Positions 12,601 through 21,722 of a stretch of DNA of 64,000 nucleotides are shown here, in pieces. The notes under the pieces are model-generated. The model searched no databases and had not been told where the DNA came from. It saw only the letters and a list, made by a program, of their open reading frames with translations. This stretch comes from Petrolisthes cinctipes (taxonomy: Eukaryota; Arthropoda; Malacostraca; Decapoda; Porcellanidae), in NCBI GenBank assembly GCA_033782935.1, contig JAWQEG010000377.1:496001-560000 (forward strand), read 5' to 3'. The translations under genes and the position numbers were made by a program. Position 1 is the stretch's first letter. The number at the start of each line of letters is the position of its first letter.

Positions 12601-14453
12601 TGGGGTCCCAGAAGCAATCTGTACATGCCTACTCAGTGTTAGAGTATTTTCAAAATACAGGCCCAAAACATGCTGAAAATCGATATTTTAGATGCCAAAA
12701 GTCAATATGTGCATGTATCTTCTGTACCCGTTTATATCTCAAATTCAGGCTCAAAACACCCGAAAATTCAATATTTTGGGGTCCCAGAAGCAATCTGTAC
12801 ATGCCTACACAGTGCTAGAATATTTTCAAAATATAGGCTAAAAACATGCTAAAAATCGACATTTTAAGTGCCAAAAAATCGATATCTCAAATTCAGTCCC
12901 AAAACACCCGAAAATTCGATATTTAGAGGTCCCAGAAGGTATCTGTACATGCCTACTCCGTGTTAGAGTATTTTCAAGATACAGGCCAAAAACATACTGA
13001 AAATCGATCTTTTAGGTGCCCAAAAGTCGATATGTGCATTCATCTTCTGTACCCGTTTATATCTCAAATTCTGGCCCTAAACACCCAAAATTCGATATTT
13101 TGGGGTCCCAGAAGCGATCCGTACATGCCTACTCCGTGTTAGAGTATTTTCAAAATTCAGGCTCAAAACATGCTAAAAATCGATATTTTTGGTGCCCAAA
13201 GTCAATATGTGCATGTATCTTCTGTACCCGTTTATATCTCAAATTCAGGCTCAAAACACCCGAAAATTCAATATTTTGTGGTCCCAGAAGCAATCTGTAC
13301 ATGCCTACTCAGTGCTAGAATATTTTCAAAATATAGGCTAAAAACATGCTAAAAATCGATCTTTTAGGTGCCAAAAAGTCGATATCTCAAATTCAGGCTC
13401 AAAACACCCGAAAATTCAATATTTAGGGGTCCCAGAAGCGATCTGTACATGCCTACTCCGTGTTAGAGTATTTTCAAAATTCATGCTCAAAACATACTGA
13501 AAATCGATCTTTTAGGTGCACAAAAGTCGATATGTGCATGCATCTTCAGTACCCATTTATATCTCAAATTCAGGCTCAAAACACTCGAAAATTCAATATT
13601 TTGGGGTCCCAGAAGCAATCTGTACATGCCTACTCAGTGTTAGAGTATTTTCAAAATACAGGCCAAAAACATGCTGAAAATCGATATTTTAGATGCCCAA
13701 AGTCAATATGTGCATGTATCTTCTGTACCCGTTTATATCTCAAATTCAGGCTCAAAACACCCGAAAATTCAATATTTTGGGGTCCCAGAAGCATTCTGTA
13801 TATGCCTACACAGTGCTAGAATATTTTCAAAATATAGGCTAAAAACATGCTAAAAATCGACATTTTAGGTGCCAAAAAATCGATATCTCAAATTCAGTCC
13901 CAAAACACCCGAAAATTCGATATTTAGAGGTCCCAAAAGGTATCTGTACATGCCTACTCCGTGTTAGAGTATTTTCAAAATACAGGCCAAAAACATACTG
14001 AAAATCGATCTTTTAGGTGCCCAAAAGTCGATATGTGCATGCATCTTCTGTACCCGTTTATATCTCAAATTCTGGCCCTAAACACCCGAAAATTCGATAT
14101 TTTGGGGTCCCAGAAGCGATCTGTACATGCTTACTCCGTGTTAGAGTATTTTCAAAATTCAGGCCCCAAACATGCTGAAAATCGATATTTTTGGTGCCCA
14201 AAGTCAATATGTGCATGTATCTTCTGTACCCGTTTATATCTCAAATTCAGGCTCAAAACACCCGAAAATTCAATATTTTGGGGTCCCAGAAGCAATCTGT
14301 ACATAGTGCTTGAATATTTTCAAAATATAGGCTAAAAACATGCTAAAAATCGACATTTTAGGTGCCAAAAAATCGATATCTCAAATTCAGTCCCAAAACA
14401 CCCGAAAATTCGATATTTAGAGGTCCCAGAAGGTATCTGTACATGCCTACTCC

Positions 14454-14630
14454 GTGTTAGAGTATTTTCAAAATACAGGCCAAAAACATACTGAAAATCG
14501 ATCTTTTAGGTGCCCAAAAGTCGATATGTGCATGCATCTTCTGTACCCGTTTATATCTCAAATTCTGGCCCTAAACACCCGAAAATTCGATATTTTGGGG
14601 TCCCAGAAGCGATCTGTACATGCCTACTCC
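14454..14630 (+). repeat. Monomer A1, reference copy (177 bp)
   Basis: It begins gtgttagag and ends just before the next gtgttagag. Diagnostic features are aaaatacaggccaaaaac near its start, tgcatgcatcttctg in the middle, ctggccctaaacaccc, then attcgatattttgggg and agaagcgatc, so it keeps most CpG sites. Its hand count is about 72 G+C in 177 bp. Since 177 is divisible by three, a reading frame can stay open across adjacent A monomers. This explains the recurring spurious ORFs of the window. Confidence 0.93.
14462..14476. repeat. 15-bp dyad gtattttcaaaatac in monomer A (representative)
   Basis: This is a perfect inverted repeat of two 7-base arms around a single central c. The same sequence occurs near the start of nearly every A1 and B2 monomer and in many A2 copies. 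B1 and the other A2 copies have one mismatch (aaaattc). Whether it forms a structure or binds a protein is not shown by the sequence. Confidence 0.85.
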
Positions 14631-14806
14631 GTGTTAGAGTATTTTCAAAATTCAGGCCCAAAACATGCTGAAAATCGATATTTTTGGTGCCCAAAGTCAA
14701 TATGTGCATGTATCTTCTGTACCCGTTTATATCTCAAATTCAGGCTCAAAACACCCGAAAATTCAATATTTTGGGGTCCCAGAAGCAATCTGTACATGCC
14801 TACTCT
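14631..14806 (+). repeat. Monomer B1, reference copy (176 bp)
   Basis: B1 is marked by aaaattcaggcccaaaac, gatatttttggtgcccaaag and tgcatgtatcttc. Relative to A it lacks one base in the poly-A stretch of gtgcccaaaagtc, which changes frame relative to A. It carries CA where A1 has CG at gtcaatatg, attcaatatt and agcaatctg. It normally ends in tactcagtg or tactctgtg, immediately before the gtgctag start of monomer C. Confidence 0.93.
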
Positions 14807-14954
14807 GTGCTAGAATATTTTCAAAATATAGGCTAAAAACATGCTAAAAATCGATCTTTTAGGTGCCAAAAAGTCGATATCTCAAATTCAGTCCCAAAAC
14901 ACCCGAAAATTCGATATTTAGGGGTCCCAGAAGCGATCTGTACATGCCTACTCC
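14807..14954 (+). repeat. Monomer C1, reference copy (148 bp)
   Basis: C1 starts gtgctagaatattttc, with the word tataggctaaaaacatgc close behind. It carries gtgccaaaaagtcgatatctc where A and B have a further 29 bp between gatat and ctcaaattc, so the central gtgcatgcatcttctgtacc-type segment is missing. It closes with atatttaggggtcccagaagcgatc. It is the shortest regular member of the trimer and marks each 501-bp period. Confidence 0.93.
14815..14829. repeat. 15-bp dyad atattttcaaaatat in monomer C (representative)
   Basis: It lies at the same monomer position as the A-type dyad. The outermost pair is a-t instead of g-c, so both bases changed and the symmetry stayed perfect. It is present in almost every C monomer. 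Exceptions noted are near 24850 (caaaataaagg), 54932 (attatcaaaatat) and 3190 (ttttctaaatat). Confidence 0.85.
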
Positions 14955-15131
14955 GTGTTAGAGTATTTTCAAAATTCATGCTCAAAACATACTGAAAATC
15001 GATCTTTTAGGTGCACAAAAGTCGATATGAGCATGCATCTTCAGTACCCATTTATATCTCAAATTCAGGCTCAAAACACCCGAAAATTCAATATTTTGGG
15101 GTCCCAGAAGCAATCTGTACATGCCTACTCA
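14955..15131 (+). repeat. Monomer A2, reference copy (177 bp)
   Basis: A2 differs from A1 by catgctcaaaacatactg near the start, ggtgcacaaaagtcg, catcttcagtaccc, caggctcaaaac and attcaatattttgg. The upstream word is aaaattcatgctc here and aaaatacatgctc elsewhere. Many copies read acccattta where A1 has acccgttta. This copy also carries gatatgagc in place of gatatgtgc, a private substitution. A subset of A2 copies elsewhere has one extra A (tcaaaaattcatgctc) and is 178 bp long. Confidence 0.9.
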
Positions 15132-15307
15132 GTGTTAGAGTATTTTCAAAATACAGGCCCAAAACATGCTGAAAATCGATATTTTAGATGCCAAAAGTCA
15201 ATATGTGCATGTATCTTCTGTACCCGTTTATATCTCAAATTCAGGCTCAAAACACCCGAAAATTCAATATTTTGGGGTCCCAGAAGCAATCTGTACATGC
15301 CTACACA
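15132..15307 (+). repeat. Monomer B2, reference copy (176 bp)
   Basis: B2 is recognised by aaaatacaggcccaaaac followed by gatattttagatgcc, where B1 has gatatttttggtgcc. This copy is the sub-variant with gatgccaaaagtcaat. The other common form is gatgcccaaagtcaat. Its second half is nearly the same as that of B1, which suggests the two B types are kept alike there by exchange. Confidence 0.9.
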
Positions 15308-15455
15308 GTGCTAGAATATTTTCAAAATATAGGCTAAAAACATGCTAAAAATCGACATTTTAAGTGCCAAAAAATCGATATCTCAAATTCAGTCCCAAAA
15401 CACCCGAAAATTCGATATTTAGAGGTCCCAGAAGGTATCTGTACATGCCTACTCC
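15308..15455 (+). repeat. Monomer C2, reference copy (148 bp)
   Basis: C2 shares the 29-bp internal deletion of C1 but reads aatcgacatttta, gtgccaaaaaatcgat and atttagaggtcccagaaggtatc. It is normally preceded by ctacacagtgctag rather than ctactcagtgctag, and usually followed by an A1 or A2 monomer starting gtgttagag. Single-base sub-variants (attttaagtg, attttaggtg, attttatgtg) trace particular blocks. For example, attttatgtg is confined to about 40.3-49 kb and 53.4 kb in what I inspected. Confidence 0.9.
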
Positions 15456-17275
15456 GTGTTAGAGTATTTTCAAAATACAGGCCAAAAACATACTGAAAAT
15501 CGATCTTTTAGGTGCCCAAAAGTCGATATGTGCATGCATCTTCTGTACCCGTTTATATCTCAAATTCTGGCCCTAAACACCCAAAATTCGATATTTTGGG
15601 GTCCCAGAAGCGATCCGTACATGCCTACTCCGTGTTAGAGTATTTTCAAAATTCAGGCCTAAAACATGCTAAAAATCGATATTTTTGGTGCCCAAAGTCA
15701 AGATGTGCATGTATCTTCTGTACCCGTTTATATCTCAAATTCAGGCTCAAAACACCCGAAAATTCAATATTTTGGGGTCCCAGAAACATTCTGTACATGC
15801 CTACACAGTGCTAGAATATTTTCAAAATATAGGCTAAAAACATGCTAAAAATCGACATTTTAGGTGCCAAAAAATCGATATCTCAAATTCAGTCCCAAAA
15901 CACCCGAAAATTCGATATTTAGAGGTCCCAGAAGGTATCTGTACATGCCTACTCCGTGTTAGAGTATTTTCAAAATACAGGCCAAAAACATACTGAAAAT
16001 CGATCTTTTAGGTGCCCAAAAGTCGATATGTGCATGCATCTTCTGTACCCGTTTATATCTCAAATTCTGGCCCTAAACACCCGAAAATTCGATATTTTGG
16101 GGTCCCAGAAGCGATCTGTACATGCCTACTCCGTGTTAGAGTATTTTCAAAATTCAGGCCCAAAACATGCTGAAAATCGATATTTTTGGTGCCCAAAGTC
16201 AATATGTGCATGTATCTTCTGTACCCGTTTATATCTCAAATTCAGGCTCAAAACACCCGAAAATTCAATATTTTGGGGTCCCAGAAGCAATCTGTACATG
16301 CCTACTCTGTGCTAGAATATTTTCAAAATATAGGCTAAAAACATGCTAAAAATCGATCTTTTAGGTGCCAAAAAGTCGATATCTCAAATTCAGTCCCAAA
16401 ACACCCGAAAATTCGATATTTAGGGGTCCCAGAAGCGATCTGTACATGCCTACTCCGTGTTAGAGTATTTTCAAAAATTCATGCTCAAAACATACTGAAA
16501 ATCGATCTTTTAGGTGCACAAAAGTCGATATGTGCATGCATCTTCAGTACCCATTTATATCTCAAATTCAGGCTCAAAACACCCGAAAATTCAATATTTT
16601 GGGGTCCCAGAAGCAATCTGTACATGCCTACTCAGTGTTAGAGTATTTTCAAAATACAGGCCCAAAACATGCTGAAAATCGATATTTTAGATGCCAAAAG
16701 TCAATATGTGCATGTATCTTCTGTACCCGTTTATATCTCAAATTCAGGCTCAAAACACCCGAAAATTAAATATTTTGGGGTCCCAGAAGCAATCTGTACA
16801 TGCCTACACAGTGCTAGAATATTTTCAAAATATAGGCTAAAAACATGCTAAAAATCGACATTTTAAGTGCCAAAAAATCGATATCTCAAATTCAGTCCCA
16901 AAACAACCGAAAATTCGATATTTAGAGGTCCCAGAAGGTATCTGTACATGCCTACTCCGTGTTAGAGTATTTTCAAAATACAGGCCAAAAACATACTGAA
17001 AATCGATCTTTTAGGTGCCCAAAAGTCGATATGTGCATGCATCTTCCGTACCCGTTTATATCTCAAATTCTGGCCCTAAACACCCGAAAATTCGATATTT
17101 TGGGGTCCCAGAAGCGATCTGTACATGCCTACTCCGTGTTAGAGTATTTTCAAAATTCAGGCCCCAAACATGCTGAAAATCGATATTTTTGGTGCCCAAA
17201 GTCAATATGTGCATGTATCTTCTGTACCCGTTTATATCTCAAATTCAGGCTCAAAACACCCGAAAATTCAATATT

Positions 17276-17290
17276 TTGGGGTGCCTACTC
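17276..17290 (+). repeat. 20-bp deletion near a B-to-C junction
   Basis: The sequence reads ttttggggtgcctactcag, so the cccagaagc...tacat stretch is missing. It shortens the trimer starting at 16959 from 501 to 481 bp and was seen only once. Confidence 0.85.
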
Positions 17291-17862
17291 AGTGCTAGAA
17301 TATTTTCAAAATATAGGCTAAAAACATGCTAAAAATCGATCTTTTAGGTGCCAAAAAGTCGATATCTCAAATTCAGTCCCAAAACACCCGAAAATTCGAT
17401 ATTTAGAGGTCCCAGAAGCGATCTGTACATGCCTACTCCGTGTTAGAGTATTTTCAAAATACATGCTCAAAACATACTGAAAATCGATCTTTTAGGTGCA
17501 CAAAAGTCGATATGTGCATGCATCTTCAGTACCCGTTTATATCTCAAATTCAGGCACAAAACACCCGAAAATTAAATATTTTGGGGTCCCAGAAGCAATC
17601 TGTACATGCCTACTCAGTGTTAGAGTATTTTCAAAATACAGGCCCAAAACATGCTGAAAATCGATATTTTAGATGCCCATAGTCAATATGTGCATGTATC
17701 TTCTGTACCCGTTTATATCTCAAATTCAGGCTCAAAACACCCGAAAATTCAATATTTTGGGGTCCCAGAAGCAATCTGTACATGCCTACTCAGTGCTAGA
17801 ATATTTTCAAAATATAGGCTAAAAACATGCTAAAAAAAGATCTTTTAGGTGCCAAAAAGTCG

Positions 17863-20800
17863 ATATCTCAAATTCAGGCTCAAAACACCCGAAAATTCAA
17901 TATTTAGGGGTCCCAGAAGCGATCTGTACATGCCTACTCCGTGTTAGAGTATTTTCAAAATTCATGCTCAAAACATACTGAAAATCGATCTTTTAGGTGA
18001 ACAAAAGTCGATATGTGCATGCATCTTCAGTACCCATTTATATCTCAAATTCAGGCTCAAAACACTCGAAAATTCAATATTTTGGGGTCCCAGAAGCAAT
18101 CTGTACATGCCTACTCAGTGTTAGAGTATTTTCAAAATACAGGCCCAAAACATGCTGAAAATCGATATTTTAGATGCCCAAAGTCAAGATGTGCATGTAT
18201 CTTCTGTACCCGTTTATATCTCAAATTCAGGCTCAAAACACCCGAAAATTCAATATTTTGGGGTCCCAGAAACATTCTGTACATGCCTACACAGTGCTAG
18301 AATATTTTCAAAATATAGGCTAAAAACATGCTAAAAATCGACATTTTAGGTGCCAAAAAATCGATATCTCAAATTCAGTCCCAAAACACCCGAAAATTCG
18401 ATATTTAGAGGTCCCAGAAGGTATCTGTACATGCCTACTCCGTGTTAGATTATTTTCAAAATACAGGCCAAAAACATACTGAAAATCGATCTTTTAGGTG
18501 CCCAAAAGTCGATATGTGCATGCATCTTCTGTACCCGTTTATATCTCAAATTCTGGCCCTAAACACCCGAAAATTCGATATTTTGGGGTCCCAGAAGCGA
18601 TCTGTACATGCCTACTCCGTGTTAGAGTATTTTCAAAATTCAGGCCCAAAACATGCTGAAAATCGATATTTTTGGTGCCCAAAGTCAATATGTGCATGTA
18701 TCTTCTGTACCCGTTTATATCTCAAATTCAGGCTCAAAACACCCGAAAATTCAATATTTTGGGGTCCCAGAAGCAATCTGTACATGCCTACTCCATGTTA
18801 GAGTATTTTCAAAATTCAGGCCCAAAACATGCTGAAAATCGATATTTTTGGTGCCCAAAGTCAATATGTGCATGTATCTTCTGTACCCGTTTATATCTCA
18901 AATTCAGGCTCAAAACACCCGAAAATTCAATATTTTGGGGTCCCAGAAGCAATCTGTACATGCCTACACAGTGCTAGAATATTTTCAAAATATAGGCTAA
19001 AAACATGCTAAAAATCGACATTTTAGGTGCCAAAAAATCGATATCTCAAATTCAGTCCCAAAACACCCGAAAATTCGATATTTAGAGGTCCCAGAAGGTA
19101 TCTGTACATGCCTACTCCGTGTTAGAGTATTTTCAAAATACAGGCCAAAAACATACTGAAAATCGATCTTTTAGGTGCACAAAAGTCGATATGTGCATGC
19201 ATCTTCTGTACCCGTTTATATCTCAAATTCTGGCCCTAAACACCCGAAAATTCGATATTTTGGGGTCCCAGAAGCGATCTGTACATGCCTACTCCGTGTT
19301 AGAGTATTTTCAAAATTCAGGCCCAAAACATGCTGAAAATCGATATTTTTGGTGCCCAAAGTCAATATGTGCATGTATCTTCTGTACCCGTTTATATCTC
19401 AAATTCAGGCTCAAAACACCCGAAAATTCAATATTTTGAGTTCCCAGAAGCAATCTGTACATGCCTACTCAGTGCTAGAATATTTTCAAAATATAGGCTA
19501 AAAACATGATAAAAATCGATCTTTTAGGTGCCAAAAAGTCGATATCTCAAATTCAGTCCCAAAACACCCGAAAATTCGATATTTAGAGGTCCCAGAAGGT
19601 ATCTGTACATGCCTACTCCGTGTTAGAGTATTTTCAAAATACATGCTCAAAACATACTGAAAATCGATCATTTAGGTGCACAAAAGTCGATATGTGCATG
19701 CATCTTCAGTACCCGTTTATATCGCAAATTCAGGCTCAAAACACCCGAAAATTCAATATTTTGGGGTCCCAGAAGCAATCTGTACATGCCTACACAGTGC
19801 TAGAATATTTTCAAAATATAGGCTAAAAACATGTTAAAAATCGACATTTTAGGTGCCAAAAAATCGATATCTCAAATTCAGTCCCAAAACACCCGAAAAT
19901 TCGATATTTAGAGGTCCCAGAAGGTATCTGTACATGCCTACTCCGTGTTAGAGTATTTTCAAGATACAGGCCAAAAACATACTGAAAATCGATCTTTTAG
20001 GTGCCCAAAAGTCGATATGTGCATTCATCTTCTGTACCCGTTTATATCTCAAATTCTGGCCCTAAACACCCAAAATTCGATATTTTGGGGTCCCAGAAGC
20101 GATCCGTACATGCCTACTGCGTGTTAGAGTATTTTCAAAATTCAGGCTCAAAACATGCTAAAAATCGATATTTTTGGTGCCCAAAGTCAATATGTGCATG
20201 TATCTTCTGTACCCGTTTATATCTCAAATTCAGGCTCAAAACACCCGAAAATTCAATATTTTGGGGTCCCAGAAGCAATCTGTACATGCCTACTCAGTGC
20301 TAGAATATTTTCAAAATATAGGCTAAAAACATGCTAAAAATCGATCTTTTAGGTGCCAAAAAGTCGATATCTCAAATTCAGGCTCAAAACACCCGAAAAT
20401 TCAATATTTAGGGGTCCCAGAAGCGATCTGTACATGCCTACTCCGTGTTAGAGTATTTTCAAAATTTATGCTCAAAACATACTGAAAATCGATCTTTTAG
20501 GTGCACAAAAGTCGATATGTGCATGCATCTTCAGTACCCATTTATATCTCAAATTCAGGCTCAAAACACTCGAAAATTCAATATTTTGGGGTCCCAGAAG
20601 CAATCTGTACATGCCTACTCAGTGTTAGAGTATTTTCAAAATACAGGCCCAAAACATGCTGAAAATCGATATTTTAGATGCCCAAAGTCAATATGTGCAT
20701 GTATCTTCTGTACCCGTTTATATCTCAAATTCAGGCTCAAAACACCCGAAAATTCAATATTTTGGGGTCCCAGAAGCATTCTGTATATGCCTACACAGTG

Positions 20801-21722
20801 CTAGAATATTTTCAAAATATAGGCTAAAAACATGCTAAAAATCGACATTTTAGGTGCCAAAAAATCGATATCTCAAATTCAGTCCCAAAACACCCGAAAA
20901 TTCGATATTTAGAGGTCCCAGAAGGTATCTGTACATGCCTACTCCGTGTTAGAGTATTTTCAAAATACAGGCCAAAAACATACTGAAAATCAATCTTTTA
21001 GGTGCCCAAAAGTCGATATGTGCATGCATCTTCTGTACCCGTTTATATCTCAAATTCTGGCCCTAAACACCCGAAAATTCGATATTTTGGGGTCCCAGAA
21101 GCGATCTGTACATGCCTACTCCGTGTTAGAGTATTTTCAAAATTCAGGCCCAAAACATGCTGAAAATCGATATTTTTGGTGCCCAAAGTCAATATGTGCA
21201 TGTATCTTCTGTACCCGTTTATATCTCAAATTCAGGCTCAAAACACCCGAAAATTCAATATTTTGGGGTCCCAGAAGCAATCTGTACATGCCTACTCTGT
21301 GCTAGAATATTTTCAAAATATAGGCTAAAAACATGCTAAAAATCGATCTTTTAGGTGCCAAAAAGTCGATATCTCAAATTCAGTCCCAAAACACCCGAAA
21401 ATTCGATATTTAGGGGTCCCAGAAGCGATCTGTACATGCCTACTCCGTGTTAGAGTATTTTCAAAAATTCATGCTCAAAACATACTGAAAATCGATCTTT
21501 TAGGTGCACAAAAGTCGATATGTGCATGCATCTTCAGTACCCATTTATATCTCAAATTCAGGCTCAAAACACCCGAAAATTCAATATTTTGGGGTCCCAG
21601 AAGCAATCTGTACATGCCTACTCAGTGTTAGAGTATTTTCAAAATACAGGCCCAAAACATGCTGAAAATCGATATTTTAGATGCCAAAAGTCAATATGTG
21701 CATGGATCTTCTGTACCCGTTT
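17863..21722. repeat. 3.5-3.9 kb block, copy 1 of 3
   Basis: The block contains ggtgaacaaaag at about 17997, a B1-B1 doublet at 18619 and 18795 with no C between them, ttttgagttccc near 19435, catgataaaaatc near 19506, gatcatttagg near 19667 and tatcgcaaattc near 19721. All of these recur in the next two blocks. Its left seam lies in the shared word atatctcaaattcaggct, which is also where copy 2 begins 3860 bp later. Confidence 0.8.

Larger units (their letters stand above)
14454..15455 (+). repeat. Representative 1002-bp composite higher-order repeat (A1-B1-C1-A2-B2-C2)
   Basis: This is the cleanest example of the two alternating 501-bp trimers. Monomer starts fall at 14454, 14631, 14807, 14955, 15132 and 15308, giving lengths 177, 176, 148, 177, 176 and 148. 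The two halves differ at diagnostic sites in each monomer class: aattctggccctaaac in A1 against aattcaggctcaaaac in A2, aaaattcagg in B1 against aaaatacagg in B2, and atcgatcttttagg in C1 against atcgacattttaag (or ...agg) in C2. The same alternation is recognisable at 12459-13460, 15956-16958 and 62606-63607, though individual monomers are often swapped. Confidence 0.9.
9287..17862. repeat. Regular domain: alternating A1-B1-C1 and A2-B2-C2 trimers
   Basis: Trimer starts fall at 9789, 10290, 10781, 11282, 11783, 12459, 12960, 13460, 13961, 14454, 14955, 15456, 15956, 16458, 16959 and 17440. Spacings are mostly 500-502 bp. The exceptions are explained by small deletions: 491 after 10290 (10-bp deletion), 493 after 13961 (8-bp deletion) and 481 after 16959 (20-bp deletion). 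A B2/A1 chimeric monomer at about 11960-12135 adds an extra 176 bp between 11783 and 12459. No non-repeat sequence is present. Confidence 0.82.

Noticed and set aside
14571..14580. Telomere-type heptamers (ccctaaa in A1, tttaggg in C1)
   Set aside because: Each occurs once per monomer and never in tandem. ccctaaac is one substitution class away from gctcaaaac in A2, so it looks like chance.
14550..14600. CENP-B box in cacccgaaaattcgatat
   Set aside because: The canonical core on this strand needs CCCG, seven bases, then CGAA. Here only six bases separate CCCG from CGA and the final A is T. I do not call a CENP-B box.
14454..14954. tRNA, 5S rRNA or snRNA-derived satellite
   Set aside because: I saw no A-box/B-box pair, no cloverleaf and no 5S-like internal control region in the monomers on either strand.
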